A DNA stretch of 64,000 nt from Lysinibacillus cavernae (GCF_009724685.1 NZ_WMEF01000003.1:525335-589334); one strand, 5' to 3'. Numbered from the stretch's first letter, positions 16,976-26,405 are shown. The notes: generated by a model from the sequence alone, not told the origin. Program-made: numbers and translations.

Positions 16976-17467
16976 TTAATCCCCTTCCTCATCATCCAAT
17001 TCACCCATAAGCTCAATTGGATATTTTTCATAAAAGTCTTTGCCATTTTTTATTTCATCTTCGATGTTGTTACCTGAACCGCCTTCGCCATATTCACGGC
17101 CATCAAAGAATTGAAGATCAAATTCAAACTGCAGCACACCATCTATTTCATCGAAATTAGGTTCGACTATATCCAAATGGCGATCTTCCACAGTGAATTT
17201 CAAGTCGAATAGATCTCCTAATGTTTCTTGAACATCTAATAATTCAACTGCATTGTCATCATCGTTAGAAGGAAAATAAAAAATGCGAACCGTGCAAGAC
17301 TTTTCAACTTGTGTCAAATAGCCCTCACGTTTCACATTATCTAATTCCACTTTGAAAGATGGCCGCGTAAATCCTTTGCTTACTGATTTACTAGAAACAT
17401 CAATATCAATAAAGTTTGACAATAATTTTTCATTAATTGCTGCCTTGATTTGCTTAAAAGTAATCAT
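16976..17467 (-). CDS. Tail completion / XkdJ-like protein
   Basis: A 163-residue protein between the gp10-like gene and the sheath, in the position of XkdJ/YqbJ. It has a short alpha-beta core (FKQIKAAINEKLLSNF at the start) and an acidic C-terminus ending ELDDEEGD. The family is thought to terminate or complete the tail tube; assignment mostly by position. Confidence 0.7.
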   Translation of the reverse strand: MITFKQIKAAINEKLLSNFIDIDVSSKSVSKGFTRPSFKVELDNVKREGYLTQVEKSCTVRIFYFPSNDDDNAVELLDVQETLGDLFDLKFTVEDRHLDIVEPNFDEIDGVLQFEFDLQFFDGREYGEGGSGNNIEDEIKNGKDFYEKYPIELMGELDDEEGD

Positions 17468-17892
17468 AATTTATTCTTCCTCAACAATTCATCTAGCCAT
17501 TTTACAGTTTCGCTTTCTACATCACCTGAGGATTCAAATTCACGCATACCCTTATCAAGTGGCTTTTTCCCTGGCACAAAATCGCCTGTTCTGTTGCCTT
17601 CATGGTCTACCATCCAATGGCCATCTTCCACCAGGTGTGCATGTGGTGAAGAATTGTAAACACGTACAACAAGTTCTCCACGATAACCAATAAAGACTTT
17701 TCCCCGTTTCCACTTCTTGTGATACATACCTGTTTTCTTTTTTACAAGACTTCGAGCTTTTTTTGCTACTGTTGTCCTGGCTTTAGAGCCAATTTTACGC
17801 ATCAATTTTGGTGCTTCTTTAGGCACCTCCCTGGTGGCGACATTAAATAAATCTCTTTGAAAATCAGTTAAACCGTTCATTTGAATGCTCAA
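17464..17892 (-). CDS. HK97 gp10-like head-tail protein
   Basis: A 142-residue basic protein with the gp10/XkdI pattern: helical N-terminus, RKIGSKARTTVAKKARSLVK basic helix, then VRVYNSSPHAHLVEDGH, a block strongly conserved in gp10-like proteins. Overlaps both neighbours by 4 bases, indicating coupled translation in the head-tail joining block. Confidence 0.85.
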   Translation of the reverse strand: MSIQMNGLTDFQRDLFNVATREVPKEAPKLMRKIGSKARTTVAKKARSLVKKKTGMYHKKWKRGKVFIGYRGELVVRVYNSSPHAHLVEDGHWMVDHEGNRTGDFVPGKKPLDKGMREFESSGDVESETVKWLDELLRKNKL

Positions 17893-18215
17893 TTCAACAC
17901 CTCCTGAACAAAAATTTCAAGTGTCTCATTGCGAAAATAGGGATTAAGAATATATTTAATTTCAAATTCATGTTCTTTGTATCTGATCCGCATATCCTTT
18001 GTGATGTCTTTGCCAGCGTGGTATCGCACGATGATTTTATGCGTGACATTCGTTAAAATTGTGTCAGCAACTTGCTTTTGTAATGAGCCTGTTTGCGGAA
18101 TGATCGCTGCCCATATTTTTTTATCAGGTAGAAATTCATAAACAGTTTCGTTCAATTCATTTTTTGTCTTTTGATTAGTGAGGATTTCAATTCGCTTATC
18201 AAGATCATAGTTCAT
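17889..18215 (-). CDS. Head-tail joining (closure) protein
   Basis: A 108-residue SPP1 gp16 / HK97 Phage_H_T_join-type protein: start YDLDKRIEILTNQ, KIWAAIIPQTGSL and FEIKYILNPYFRNETLEIF are the family landmarks. It joins the connector to the tail. Overlaps the downstream gp10-like gene by 4 bases and the upstream connector gene by 11. Confidence 0.85.
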   Translation of the reverse strand: MNYDLDKRIEILTNQKTKNELNETVYEFLPDKKIWAAIIPQTGSLQKQVADTILTNVTHKIIVRYHAGKDITKDMRIRYKEHEFEIKYILNPYFRNETLEIFVQEVLN

Positions 18216-18504
18216 TGTTATCCCCCTTAAAAGAACTTAATAATGAGAGTTTTATAAGCATTTTTTCAAATGCGCTGGCGAAACGTTCTTTGTTGTCGTC
18301 ATAACCGAAATGAGCCTTACAATACAAGATACAAGCTCGGCGAATTAAATCGTCTTCATCTACAACTTTCTCTGAACTTGCACCAACTTCGATGATTTCC
18401 CTTTTAGCTGCTGCAATCAAATCGTTTAATTCATCATCATGTTCGTCCTCATCTAATCGCATTGCAAATTTCACTTTTTCTAATAGAGTAAGTTTATTCT
18501 CCAT
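18205..18504 (-). CDS. Head-tail connector, gp6-like DNA packaging protein
   Basis: A 99-residue helical protein of the gp6/YqbG connector family (LLEKVKFAMRLDEDEHDDEL, then DLIRRACILYCKAHFGYDDN). The ATG at 18504 is chosen over a GTG nine bases earlier; it overlaps the preceding gene's end. It forms a ring below the portal. Confidence 0.82.
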   Translation of the reverse strand: MENKLTLLEKVKFAMRLDEDEHDDELNDLIAAAKREIIEVGASSEKVVDEDDLIRRACILYCKAHFGYDDNKERFASAFEKMLIKLSLLSSFKGDNNEL

Positions 18505-18787
18505 CACTCTCACTCTCTTTCTTCGTCTTCATAACGTCGATAGCTTTACGAAGAGTTTCCTCTTCCATTTTTGTATAGCCCTTAATCTTTAGAACTTTCG
18601 CTTCTGCAATTAGTGCTTCATCGACTTTTGCGTTCCCTTGTAGCAACTGTTTAGATACCAGCAAATAGCCTTTTTTTGTTAAGAAAGAAACACGTTCAAC
18701 ATCATCTGATGCGAACGTGTCTCCTATGTTGTAACCCTCGTTGTTTGTCTTGTCGATAAAGGCTCTAATTACATGATATTTTTTCAC
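18494..18787 (-). CDS. Small head protein of unknown function
   Basis: A 97-residue protein (KKYHVIRAFIDKTNNEGYNI start) with SH3-like strands followed by a helix (LKIKGYTKMEEETLRKAIDV). Similar small genes sit between capsid and connector in many HK97-type phages (YqbF-like position). It may decorate the head or help assembly; not resolved. Confidence 0.6.
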   Translation of the reverse strand: MKKYHVIRAFIDKTNNEGYNIGDTFASDDVERVSFLTKKGYLLVSKQLLQGNAKVDEALIAEAKVLKIKGYTKMEEETLRKAIDVMKTKKESESDGE

Positions 18788-18832
18788 ATCACAGCCTCCT
18801 TTGTAAGTTGACTTAATTAATCACTATTTTAA

Positions 18833-19996
18833 TTAAATAGCTGCTGCTTTTTTCACACGTAAGAAACCATTTTGAGCAACAACATTACCACCGATAAAGA
18901 CTGACCCTCTGTGTGCGATCATTCCTTGCTTGAATTTGTAGTCAGTAGAACGTTTGATTTCTGTAGGTGAGAAAGTTGCAAGTTCATAATTTGAGAGTGG
19001 ACCATAAGCCATTGCATAAACACCTGCTACCGTTGCTGATGAAGAAATTGATGCACATGCGCTATTTATGATAAATGGTACACCATCAATTGTCCCTGTA
19101 TTACCAGACGTTTTAACTTCATACACTTTTTTACCATCAGTAGTGCGGAGTGTTGCAAATGCTTTTAAATCATGTTTGTTGAGAATTAAAACTGCTGCAT
19201 CTTCAACATCTTCATCTCCACCATAAGCATAAATAATGTTGTCTAAAGTGCTTGCATCAATTTTAGCAATTTCGATGTCTGTATCTGCAGAAATTGCTGA
19301 TGCCGCTTCTGAAAAAATACCTACTAACTTTCCAGCTGCACCAGTACCGATTAATATTTCACGGGTGATTTTTCTTCGCAATGCTTTATTAATGCCTCCT
19401 GTAATTACATTGCTATAATTAGCTGCTGGAAGCTTCGTAACTTCTTCTGTTTCCTCACTGTACGCTGTGATTTTTGTTTTAGAGATAGTAGCGTAGTCAA
19501 ACTCACTCTCTGCTGTATTGTATTCTGCATTTTCTGAAGAGTAGTCACCTGTTCCATGTCCTTTTTCATAAGGGCGTTCATATGACTCTCCACCTTCTAA
19601 TGGAACATGTGTTACACGATCAATTAATGATGAAGTTTGATTAAATGTACCTTTGATGTCTTTAGCTGTGTGCTTTGGTAACACTAAATCACCACTGGCA
19701 ACAGTAATAGCTCGATTTTCTAATAAATCTAAACCACGCTTTTCAGCCTCATGTGTATCTTGGTTTTCATTTTCATCAATCTTATTATTGAAAGTATCAA
19801 TAGTTCGGTTTTCAGGATTGCCGTTTACAATGTCAGTAGCTTGTTGTTGCAATTGCGAGCGACGTTCATGTGCTTCGATTTTCTCATTGATTTCACGAAG
19901 TTCTTTTTCTAAATCATCAAGATTAAGATCGCGTGTTTCATCAGCTAGCATTTCACGGATTTCAGCTTTTCGTTTTAACAATTCTTGTAAATTCAT
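18833..19996 (-). CDS. Major capsid protein (HK97 fold)
   Basis: A 387-residue protein. The first ~100 residues are a charged coiled coil (LKRKAEIREMLADETRDLNL), the scaffolding delta domain normally removed by the prohead protease. The HK97 core follows: E-loop and spine region (VTHVPLEGGESYERPYEKG), then AYGGDEDVEDAAVLILNKHD and the P-domain, ending in TDYKFKQGMIAHRGSVFIGG. Order protease-capsid is standard. Confidence 0.92.
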   Translation of the reverse strand: MNLQELLKRKAEIREMLADETRDLNLDDLEKELREINEKIEAHERRSQLQQQATDIVNGNPENRTIDTFNNKIDENENQDTHEAEKRGLDLLENRAITVASGDLVLPKHTAKDIKGTFNQTSSLIDRVTHVPLEGGESYERPYEKGHGTGDYSSENAEYNTAESEFDYATISKTKITAYSEETEEVTKLPAANYSNVITGGINKALRRKITREILIGTGAAGKLVGIFSEAASAISADTDIEIAKIDASTLDNIIYAYGGDEDVEDAAVLILNKHDLKAFATLRTTDGKKVYEVKTSGNTGTIDGVPFIINSACASISSSATVAGVYAMAYGPLSNYELATFSPTEIKRSTDYKFKQGMIAHRGSVFIGGNVVAQNGFLRVKKAAAI

Positions 19997-20023
19997 TTTA
20001 GTAAAACCTCTTTTCTCAAGTTT

Positions 20024-20602
20024 TTATAGTAATGTTTTAAGAAGCAATCGTTGACGACGATTACTTTGTTGTTTTGATTTAAAATGTTCTTTGTAAGGAT
20101 CATGGGATCGCGCTTGTACTTCAGAATCTGGATAAGCTGGAAAAGCAACTGGTGAAACTTCTATTAATTTTGCTTTCGAAATAGTACGAATGATATTATC
20201 AATATCATTTTCATCCCATTCTTCTTTCTGCATTTGGAATGCAAAGGAGACACCTTCAACGTCACCACGTCTGATAGTTTCATATGCGTCATTTCCTAGC
20301 GTTGTATTAGGTAATTCAAGTTCGAATCGTAACCCTATTTCATCTTCGTATAAGCGTAATGTGCCATTTTTAGTACGCCCTAATACTTTTGATGTGTCAT
20401 GTGACCACAAGGCCAGTTGGTCATCAATTGTTAATGAATCTGTAAAAGAGCCTCGCTTGAATTGCTCTTTGAATCTTCTCCAGTAACCCATTGTGTGAGA
20501 TTTCATTTCCCACTTGACCGCATAGCCACTAATAGTGCGTTTACCTTCACTTTCTTCACGTAAATCTATTTCGTTCGTCGTTAAATTCCTAGTTTCCTTC
20601 AT
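20024..20602 (-). CDS. Prohead maturation protease
   Basis: A 192-residue protein of the HK97 prohead protease family (U35): SGYAVKWEMKSHTMG start, LWSHDTSKVLGRTKNGTL containing the probable catalytic His, and DVEGVSFAFQMQ containing the probable nucleophilic Ser. The ATG at 20602, with GGGAGGTG upstream, is preferred over a GTG at 20614. It overlaps the portal stop. It cleaves the capsid delta domain during head maturation. Confidence 0.9.
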   Translation of the reverse strand: MKETRNLTTNEIDLREESEGKRTISGYAVKWEMKSHTMGYWRRFKEQFKRGSFTDSLTIDDQLALWSHDTSKVLGRTKNGTLRLYEDEIGLRFELELPNTTLGNDAYETIRRGDVEGVSFAFQMQKEEWDENDIDNIIRTISKAKLIEVSPVAFPAYPDSEVQARSHDPYKEHFKSKQQSNRRQRLLLKTLL

Positions 20603-21788
20603 TATCGTTATCACCTCCCTCTGATTTAGTAGTGACTTGAACTGTATCTAGGCGACGAATAGGTTTGTCTCCTCCTTCAACTGGTGGTAAGTTGAGAATT
20701 CGACACCAATCATTAGGCGTAAGCGCTCCACGGTCAACCATCTGTACAAGTGCCAATTTGGTTGACATACTAGCATATTGAAGGGATGATGCTTCATAAA
20801 TAATGCAGTTGCCACGGTTTCTCTCATAATCAAGAAATAGCTTTTCTGTTGTCTCATCTGCAAATTGCATGGCTACAGGTTCAATATTCATCTCATAATA
20901 AGCATTCCATTCGTCTTCATTATATTTTGCTTGGACAATGTTATCGTTGGTATTAAAAAATGAATACACGCGTTGTACAGTATTCATTGCTTGCTTATCG
21001 TCAGGTACGAAAGCCTTATTATCTACTTGTTTCAATTCGTACTTACCATCTGCACCAGCTGCACCACCTGAGTTTTGTACGGTAAGAAATTGATCATTAA
21101 ACTTATCAACAGCAGCCTTCACATCTTCGTCACGCATCACTGTTGCGAATTTTAATATCCATCGAATAATTGCACTATTTTTTATAGCCTTAATAATCCC
21201 TTGATCACTTGTAGTGATAACTTCCATTAACGATGTTAACGCTGCTCCTGGTGGATCAGAAAAGAAATCATTATCATTAAAATCCCTACGCAAATGGATA
21301 ATATCACTGTATGCTATCAGCTGTTGACTACCGTTAGGGAAATAGAACTTCAAAAAAATATCTCCATACATTCCTTCTTTAACTTCAATAGTGGATGATG
21401 GTAAGGGATAAATAGCAACAGGTAAAAGCGTTTCAATGTCTCTCTTTATATAAGCAAATGCATTGTTATTCAAATACAATTGTGTAGCCATTTTTTCTTG
21501 TAATACTTGCATAGTCATTAATGGGTTAGGACGCTTCAATAGTCGTTTGATATGATTTTCAGGAAATACCTTCATCCCTCTTGAATTATCTCGAATGTGC
21601 CTTGGTATTAATTTTCCAATAGCAATGACTGCTGGACGAATAGCAGCACGAATAATATCCGATTTATATAAATTGCCATTCCATGCATAAAAACCTTCAC
21701 CATTATCGACTATCATTTCAAAACGTGTAGTAGATGTTTCACTTTGCGAGATTGGTTTTTTCCCAAACATTTTCTCGAATAAGCCCAT
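20589..21788 (-). CDS. Portal protein (HK97 family)
   Basis: A 399-residue portal subunit: N-terminal SDIIRAAIRPAVIAIGKLIP, central TQLYLNNNAFAYIKRD, PPGAALTSLMEVI and the C-terminal MVDRGALTPNDWCRILNLPP motif common to HK97-type portals. Twelve copies form the DNA gate at one capsid vertex. It lies directly after the large terminase. Confidence 0.92.
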   Translation of the reverse strand: MGLFEKMFGKKPISQSETSTTRFEMIVDNGEGFYAWNGNLYKSDIIRAAIRPAVIAIGKLIPRHIRDNSRGMKVFPENHIKRLLKRPNPLMTMQVLQEKMATQLYLNNNAFAYIKRDIETLLPVAIYPLPSSTIEVKEGMYGDIFLKFYFPNGSQQLIAYSDIIHLRRDFNDNDFFSDPPGAALTSLMEVITTSDQGIIKAIKNSAIIRWILKFATVMRDEDVKAAVDKFNDQFLTVQNSGGAAGADGKYELKQVDNKAFVPDDKQAMNTVQRVYSFFNTNDNIVQAKYNEDEWNAYYEMNIEPVAMQFADETTEKLFLDYERNRGNCIIYEASSLQYASMSTKLALVQMVDRGALTPNDWCRILNLPPVEGGDKPIRRLDTVQVTTKSEGGDNDNEGN

Positions 21789-21806
21789 ATTTTTCTATCA
21801 CCACCT

Positions 21807-23486
21807 CTAAATCATGTTTAAATAATCATTTTTACGATCTAAATACACCGTATAAGAGTTTAAAAGAGCAATCGTGCCATCAATGCGTTTACGTGTATCT
21901 CTCGACTTTACAGGTGCAATATTACCGTTTAAATCTACTTTAATTTCCGTATTAGCTAAACACATTTTCAGAAGTTGATTATTGTTGTAATTGATAATAT
22001 GATTCGATAAATCTGCTTCGAGTTCTTTCATTGGTGTGGATAATGTGACAGCACCCTGACGAACCTTAATCATACTGTTCTTACCAAAATGTGATTCAAA
22101 GTCCTCTAGTGTAGCATCATCAACATGCCAAGAATCATAGCCTATCCAAGGAATATAAATATCAAAGTCTTCTCTCAATTCAACGAACCATTTTAAAATA
22201 TCTTTCATGTCAATTTTGTATTGTCCGCTTGGTCGTAGAATACCCAGACGCTCAAATAGATCATATGGAATTTGATCTTCATTTGCTCTCTGCATAATGG
22301 ACTGTTCAGGTAGCCAAAACATGCAAGCAAAATAAATTTCATCATCGTCTCTTCTCCTTAATAGCACACCAGCAGAAGTTAAATCTGTTGTTTCTGATTT
22401 ATCAAAACCGCCAATTCCATAGTTAAAGTCCATTTTTTCAATTTCAAATGTCGCTGTGTTTTCAAGCTGCTCCCAACGAAGCCAAGCTGTTGATGCCGTT
22501 TGTTTTAAGTTGAAGTCTTTAACAAGTACTGTTGGTTTAAATGCTGCGTCAACTTTGGCCTTATCAACAAATTTACGAAGTTCTTCTGTTTTTTTGATGG
22601 TACCCAGTCCAGGGTTCGCTTTGATCCAGCAACTTTCATCAAGCCATTCATCACGATGATCTAACTCATATATAAATGCAAGAAAATGAATATCTTTAAT
22701 TTTTCCATCAAGTACATTACAGGCATATTCGTACTGCGAGTCGTAAATAGAATCACGAACAAATCCATTTGTTGAAATAGAACTAATAAGCCCCTGCTCA
22801 CGTGAAGACATTGACTGTTTCATAACATCATAAATATTGCGGTCTTTAATCGCTGCCAATTCATCAACCGTAATAAAATGACCATTTAAACCATCTAAGC
22901 TATTAGAATCACTTGCCAATGCTTCAATATGTGAAAATGTCGCTTCAAAATACAAGTCTGTTTTGCGCTTCCTAATATATTTAGAAAGGTCTGGACTTTG
23001 AGCAACCATCTTATGACACTCTTTAAAACCCTTTTTTGCTTGATCAAGTTTTGTTGCAATAAAGTAAACCTCGGCTGACCCCTCACCATCACCAACAAGC
23101 ATGTAAAGCGACAAAGCTGAGTTCTCAGTCGTTTTTCCATTTTTACGGCCACGAATATCCATGATTTCAGTAATCTGTCTCATCCGTGTTTCTTTATGGA
23201 CAAATCCGAATGTTGCTTGTAACTTTGCTTTTTGGAATAGATCGAGTTTTAAAGGTTGCCCCATTTTTGTACCTTGCGCTTGTCGACAAAGATTCTCAAT
23301 AAATTCAATGGGCTTGGTTGCTAACCGAATATCAAACTCGTATCCTTCTTCTGGATTTCCCAACCAGTTATAAATAATTTGGTACTGTTGTTTTAGACGC
23401 TTACAAGCATTGATTTCGCCTGACATAATTTTGTCATAGTATTCAATGATGTAATTTCTATGCGTTTCGACACTATAATTCTGCAT
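21807..23486 (-). CDS. Terminase large subunit
   Basis: A 559-residue packaging motor (HK97/P27-associated Terminase_1 family). The ATPase P-loop is visible as IRGRKNGKTT near residues 111-120 and the Walker B as HFITVDELAA. The C-terminal nuclease has acidic blocks such as GGFDKSETTDLTSAG and WIGYDSWHVDDATL. It drives DNA into the head and cuts concatemers. It follows the small subunit by 2 bases. Confidence 0.93.
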   Translation of the reverse strand: MQNYSVETHRNYIIEYYDKIMSGEINACKRLKQQYQIIYNWLGNPEEGYEFDIRLATKPIEFIENLCRQAQGTKMGQPLKLDLFQKAKLQATFGFVHKETRMRQITEIMDIRGRKNGKTTENSALSLYMLVGDGEGSAEVYFIATKLDQAKKGFKECHKMVAQSPDLSKYIRKRKTDLYFEATFSHIEALASDSNSLDGLNGHFITVDELAAIKDRNIYDVMKQSMSSREQGLISSISTNGFVRDSIYDSQYEYACNVLDGKIKDIHFLAFIYELDHRDEWLDESCWIKANPGLGTIKKTEELRKFVDKAKVDAAFKPTVLVKDFNLKQTASTAWLRWEQLENTATFEIEKMDFNYGIGGFDKSETTDLTSAGVLLRRRDDDEIYFACMFWLPEQSIMQRANEDQIPYDLFERLGILRPSGQYKIDMKDILKWFVELREDFDIYIPWIGYDSWHVDDATLEDFESHFGKNSMIKVRQGAVTLSTPMKELEADLSNHIINYNNNQLLKMCLANTEIKVDLNGNIAPVKSRDTRKRIDGTIALLNSYTVYLDRKNDYLNMI

Positions 23487-23488
23487 AG

Positions 23489-23899
23489 CTATTTACTGTG
23501 CTTGGATAAAAATTTTTGCAGCCCATCCATTTCACCCGTGACTTTCAACTTTTGTTCAGGCTTAGGATACATATCAAGCAATTGCTTATAGATACCTGTA
23601 TAAGTCTTTGCAGCGTCTAAGTAATTTTGGAAATAAGGGCTTCGTCTATTAATGGAGTAATCACCTTGTTGCATTTCTTCAACTGATCCATTTAACTTTA
23701 CGTGTTGACGAAGTTCTTGAATTTCTACAATTAAAAAAGCCAGTTCATCAATAAGGCGCAATGCAACCTCTTTTTGATGACCGACTAGATCAGCAAATAT
23801 TTTTTTTAACTTAGTTGTTTCTTTTTTGATAGTTTTTTCTTTCAGAATAATTTCAGTTTCTTGTTCTGGAACGGCGGTTTTCAAAACTTGCCTTGTCAT
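23489..23899 (-). CDS. Terminase small subunit (P27 family)
   Basis: The ATG at 23899 follows a perfect AGGAGG with 7-base spacing, so the 136-residue product is preferred to the longer frame from 23986. It is helical with VALRLIDELAFLIVEIQELRQH and a C-terminal PKPEQKLKVTGEMDGLQKFL, as in P27-type small terminases that recognise the packaging site. An HNH gene lies just upstream, a common pairing in cos-type phages. Confidence 0.85.
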   Translation of the reverse strand: MTRQVLKTAVPEQETEIILKEKTIKKETTKLKKIFADLVGHQKEVALRLIDELAFLIVEIQELRQHVKLNGSVEEMQQGDYSINRRSPYFQNYLDAAKTYTGIYKQLLDMYPKPEQKLKVTGEMDGLQKFLSKHSK

Positions 23900-23998
23900 C
23901 GCAAAACCTCCTAGTTTTTTTGATAGGTGGGGGTTATATAAAATCTCAAACGGAGGAAATCTAAGGTTGGCATTCGGTCTCCACAAATCCCCATGATT

Positions 23999-24319
23999 TT
24001 ATTTTATAGGGGGGCTATACACTAGCTCACCTAATTCATTAAAAGAAAATCCCTCACGAATCTTTTCTTTTGGTGTACCAAATGTTTTTTTATTGTGACA
24101 CTCCAAGCAAAGGTATTGAAAGTTGTCGTGGTTTAAAGTAAACATTGGATCGTTGATGTTATTGATATTGATTTCTTTTATGTGGTCAACAATATAACCG
24201 AGATTAAACTGGCAGTGCTCACATAAATCATCCACTAAAGAATTAATATACGATGCTCTACATTTCTTCCATGCAGTACTGTTATAAAACTTCTTTGCTT
24301 CCGCTGTGTGTTCCCTTAT
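23999..24319 (-). CDS. HNH endonuclease beside terminase, apparent ATA start
   Basis: The HNH core spans LCEHC...IVDHIKEIN...YLCLECHNKKT, with two CxxC zinc pairs and the DH catalytic pair. Coding similarity continues upstream of the first standard start (GTG at 24235) through TAEAKKFYNSTAWKKCRASY. The only possible start before an upstream stop is ATA at 24319, nine bases after a perfect AGGAGG. HNH proteins next to terminases assist cos cleavage. Either ATA is used, or the start codon is mutated and a short GTG form remains. Confidence 0.7.
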   Translation of the reverse strand: MREHTAEAKKFYNSTAWKKCRASYINSLVDDLCEHCQFNLGYIVDHIKEININNINDPMFTLNHDNFQYLCLECHNKKTFGTPKEKIREGFSFNELGELVYSPPIK

Positions 24320-24340
24320 GCCCGCTCGCCTCCTATAAAA

Positions 24341-24369
24341 GTAAAAGAGCTACACAATTTGTGCAGCTC
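24341..24369 (-). terminator. Terminator ahead of the HNH-terminase block
   Basis: On the minus strand GAGCTGCACA / TGTGTAGCTC with a 3-base loop is followed by TTTT. It would stop transcription coming from the cargo operon at 24.5-26.4 kb. Confidence 0.7.
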
Positions 24370-24530
24370 CTTTCTAGTATCACTAAATTTGGGAGTGAAG
24401 ATGATACGGTACATTTACACTTTAACAAATGAAAACTAATGATGCGTTCTCAATTAGTTCGCGAAAAGTTCGCGAAAAGTCCACTTTATTATAAATACTT
24501 TCCCAAAATCACTTGTTTTAAACGATTTAA

Positions 24531-25820
24531 TTATTTATTTTTTTTAAGTAGAATTTCATTTATTTTATTCTTTACAAAAGATTCATATAAAGAATGTCTA
24601 ATAATTAAATCAAATCTACCATCAGATTTAATTCTTTGCTTCATCATCAAATAAAATGAATCAAAGTCTTTACTAGAATTACTACTATTTAAACTACCAA
24701 TTACTCCATTAAAACATCTTCTATTTTTTTCTTTTTCATCTATATCATAGTAGCATTCTTCTAAAATTTGATTGAATATTAATTTTGAATTCCGTTTATC
24801 ATTAACTTCAATAGAAGAACTTATATCAAAGTTCCCAAACATCACACAAATTTCTCCAAATTGTAAACCACCATAATCTTTACAATTATCCTTTACCCAT
24901 CGTTTAGCTTCTGGAATTGTATTGAAATATGGCTGAGCTATCTTTGAGTTTTTTGGTTGATTAAAATCTATACATTTACCATTTTTCAAAAGAACCATAC
25001 TAAAGTAGCCAGAAGGCAATTGATTAACTACCCTATTAAGATTATTTAATAATGTAGTTGGTCCAAATTCTTGGAGATCATTAACAATCCATTTGAGTCC
25101 ATTTTTATTAATATTATCGATATATTTTTGTATTTTTTCAGGAGGTAATGAATTTTCAAAATACCACCAATCAATTATAAAATCATCTAAAATACAAGTA
25201 TCCTTGTTAGTAGAATATTCTTCGATTCCATCCATACCTTCATCACATAAATAGGAAATAAAAAATTCTGTATTAGTTTTTTTATAAGTGGTGTATCCTC
25301 TAAATTTATTATATATCTTAAAAACATAACCATCATCAAGGAGTGGCCAAATGTTAAAAAATGCAGCACTTCTCGATACATTTGCTTCAGTTGCTACTTC
25401 AGAAATAAGTAGGGAAATGTCCTGAGGATTTTCGGAAATTTTATTTACTAACCAATCGGTAGGCATTAGAATTTCAGCTGCAAAGTTATTTGCCTCATTC
25501 TCCATTTTCTCATACTCTGAATGACTAATATTATCATTAATATCTGTATGACAAGATATCATCCCACAGTGCCAAGGTATACATAAGTGTCCTAATTCAT
25601 GTGCTAAAGTAAACCTCTTTCTATTACTTGATTGAAACCTATCTATAATTATTGTGGATTGCTCTACATTCATCATGCAAATTGCATCTACGTTTTCAGG
25701 TAGATCATCCTCTTCTACATTGGCATAGGACCTTATAAAACTTTCTATGTCAATTGGTGGAGTAAGGCCATATTTATCAATTAATCGTTTGGCTATTTTT
25801 CGTTCTCTTGGAATATGCAC
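24531..25820 (-). CDS. ImmA/IrrE-type metalloprotease with long C-terminal extension
   Basis: A 429-residue protein. Residues 1-130 are an M78 (ImmA/IrrE) zinc protease: ESFIRSYANVE, then HELGH at 74-78 and ENEANNFAAEILMP supplying the third ligand helix. Stand-alone ImmA is about 130-170 residues; here ~290 further residues of unknown fold follow, AT-rich and hydrophilic. It is the last gene of an operon with an E3-type rRNase toxin and an acidic partner, starting 12 bases after that partner. M78 proteases cut repressors or antitoxins, so it may control the toxin pair. The extension could be a sensor. Confidence 0.8.
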   Translation of the reverse strand: MHIPRERKIAKRLIDKYGLTPPIDIESFIRSYANVEEDDLPENVDAICMMNVEQSTIIIDRFQSSNRKRFTLAHELGHLCIPWHCGMISCHTDINDNISHSEYEKMENEANNFAAEILMPTDWLVNKISENPQDISLLISEVATEANVSRSAAFFNIWPLLDDGYVFKIYNKFRGYTTYKKTNTEFFISYLCDEGMDGIEEYSTNKDTCILDDFIIDWWYFENSLPPEKIQKYIDNINKNGLKWIVNDLQEFGPTTLLNNLNRVVNQLPSGYFSMVLLKNGKCIDFNQPKNSKIAQPYFNTIPEAKRWVKDNCKDYGGLQFGEICVMFGNFDISSSIEVNDKRNSKLIFNQILEECYYDIDEKEKNRRCFNGVIGSLNSSNSSKDFDSFYLMMKQRIKSDGRFDLIIRHSLYESFVKNKINEILLKKNK

Positions 25821-25832
25821 AATTTATTCACC

Positions 25833-26156
25833 CTAAGAATTAAGTTTATTTTTACGTCTTAACCATTCTTTAATTGCCGTAGATTCTTCTGGGGAAGATG
25901 ATCGAGCAACCAATTTTTCTGCACTGGATTGATTGATAAATTCATGAATAGGGATATTCTTCTCCCTACAATGAATGATTGTTTTAAGAATATAATCGTT
26001 CTCTACGTATAATCCATACTCCTCTAATGACATTCCTAAAAATTCGTAAATCTCTTCATCACTATCACTCTCATGCCATTCATCAATATAATCTTCAATA
26101 TCTTCTAATAATACATCTCCTGTTAGACAAGCATCTATAAATTTATTTTTAGACAT
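25833..26156 (-). CDS. Acidic small protein, probable antitoxin or immunity partner
   Basis: A 107-residue protein with a very acidic N-terminal half (EDIEDYIDEWHESDSDEEIY, then FLGMSLEEYGLYVEND) and a helical, more basic C-terminus. It overlaps the stop of the E3-type toxin gene by 8 bases. Acidic partners that mimic RNA are how colicin E3 is neutralised by its immunity protein, so the charge and position argue for a neutralising role. No family is named with confidence. Confidence 0.6.
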   Translation of the reverse strand: MSKNKFIDACLTGDVLLEDIEDYIDEWHESDSDEEIYEFLGMSLEEYGLYVENDYILKTIIHCREKNIPIHEFINQSSAEKLVARSSSPEESTAIKEWLRRKNKLNS

Positions 26157-26382
26157 CTATTTTTCTCCCCCTCACAGCTGGTTTTGTAAATTCTCCAGTG
26201 AGAACATCCGCAGCTCCAATATGTTTTCCTCTTTTATTAAAAACTTCAATTTCACCATGTAGTGTATCCCAAGTATAATATCTTTTTGCATCTATTGAAC
26301 GCCATAATTTATGATTTCCTAATGTTTTTACATAAATACAGGTATCTAAAAAAGATGGTTTAGGAATTACTTTATGTACCAT
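26149..26382 (-). CDS. Stand-alone colicin E3-type ribosomal RNase domain
   Basis: A 77-residue basic protein starting at the ATG at 26382 (GAAAGGAG nine bases upstream; the earlier TTG at 26391 overlaps that site). Residues 25-77 match the cytotoxic domain of colicin E3/cloacin: KLWRS, then YYTWDTLHGEIEVFNKRGKH, TGEF and RGRKI. Asp39, His42, Glu44 and Glu46 correspond to the E3 residues Asp510, His513, Glu515 and Glu517, and Arg73 may match Arg545. E3 cuts 16S rRNA at the decoding site. There is no secretion or receptor domain, so it likely acts in the cell that makes it. Confidence 0.8.
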   Translation of the reverse strand: MVHKVIPKPSFLDTCIYVKTLGNHKLWRSIDAKRYYTWDTLHGEIEVFNKRGKHIGAADVLTGEFTKPAVRGRKIDV

Positions 26383-26405
26383 TAATATCAACTCCTTTCT
26401 TTTAT

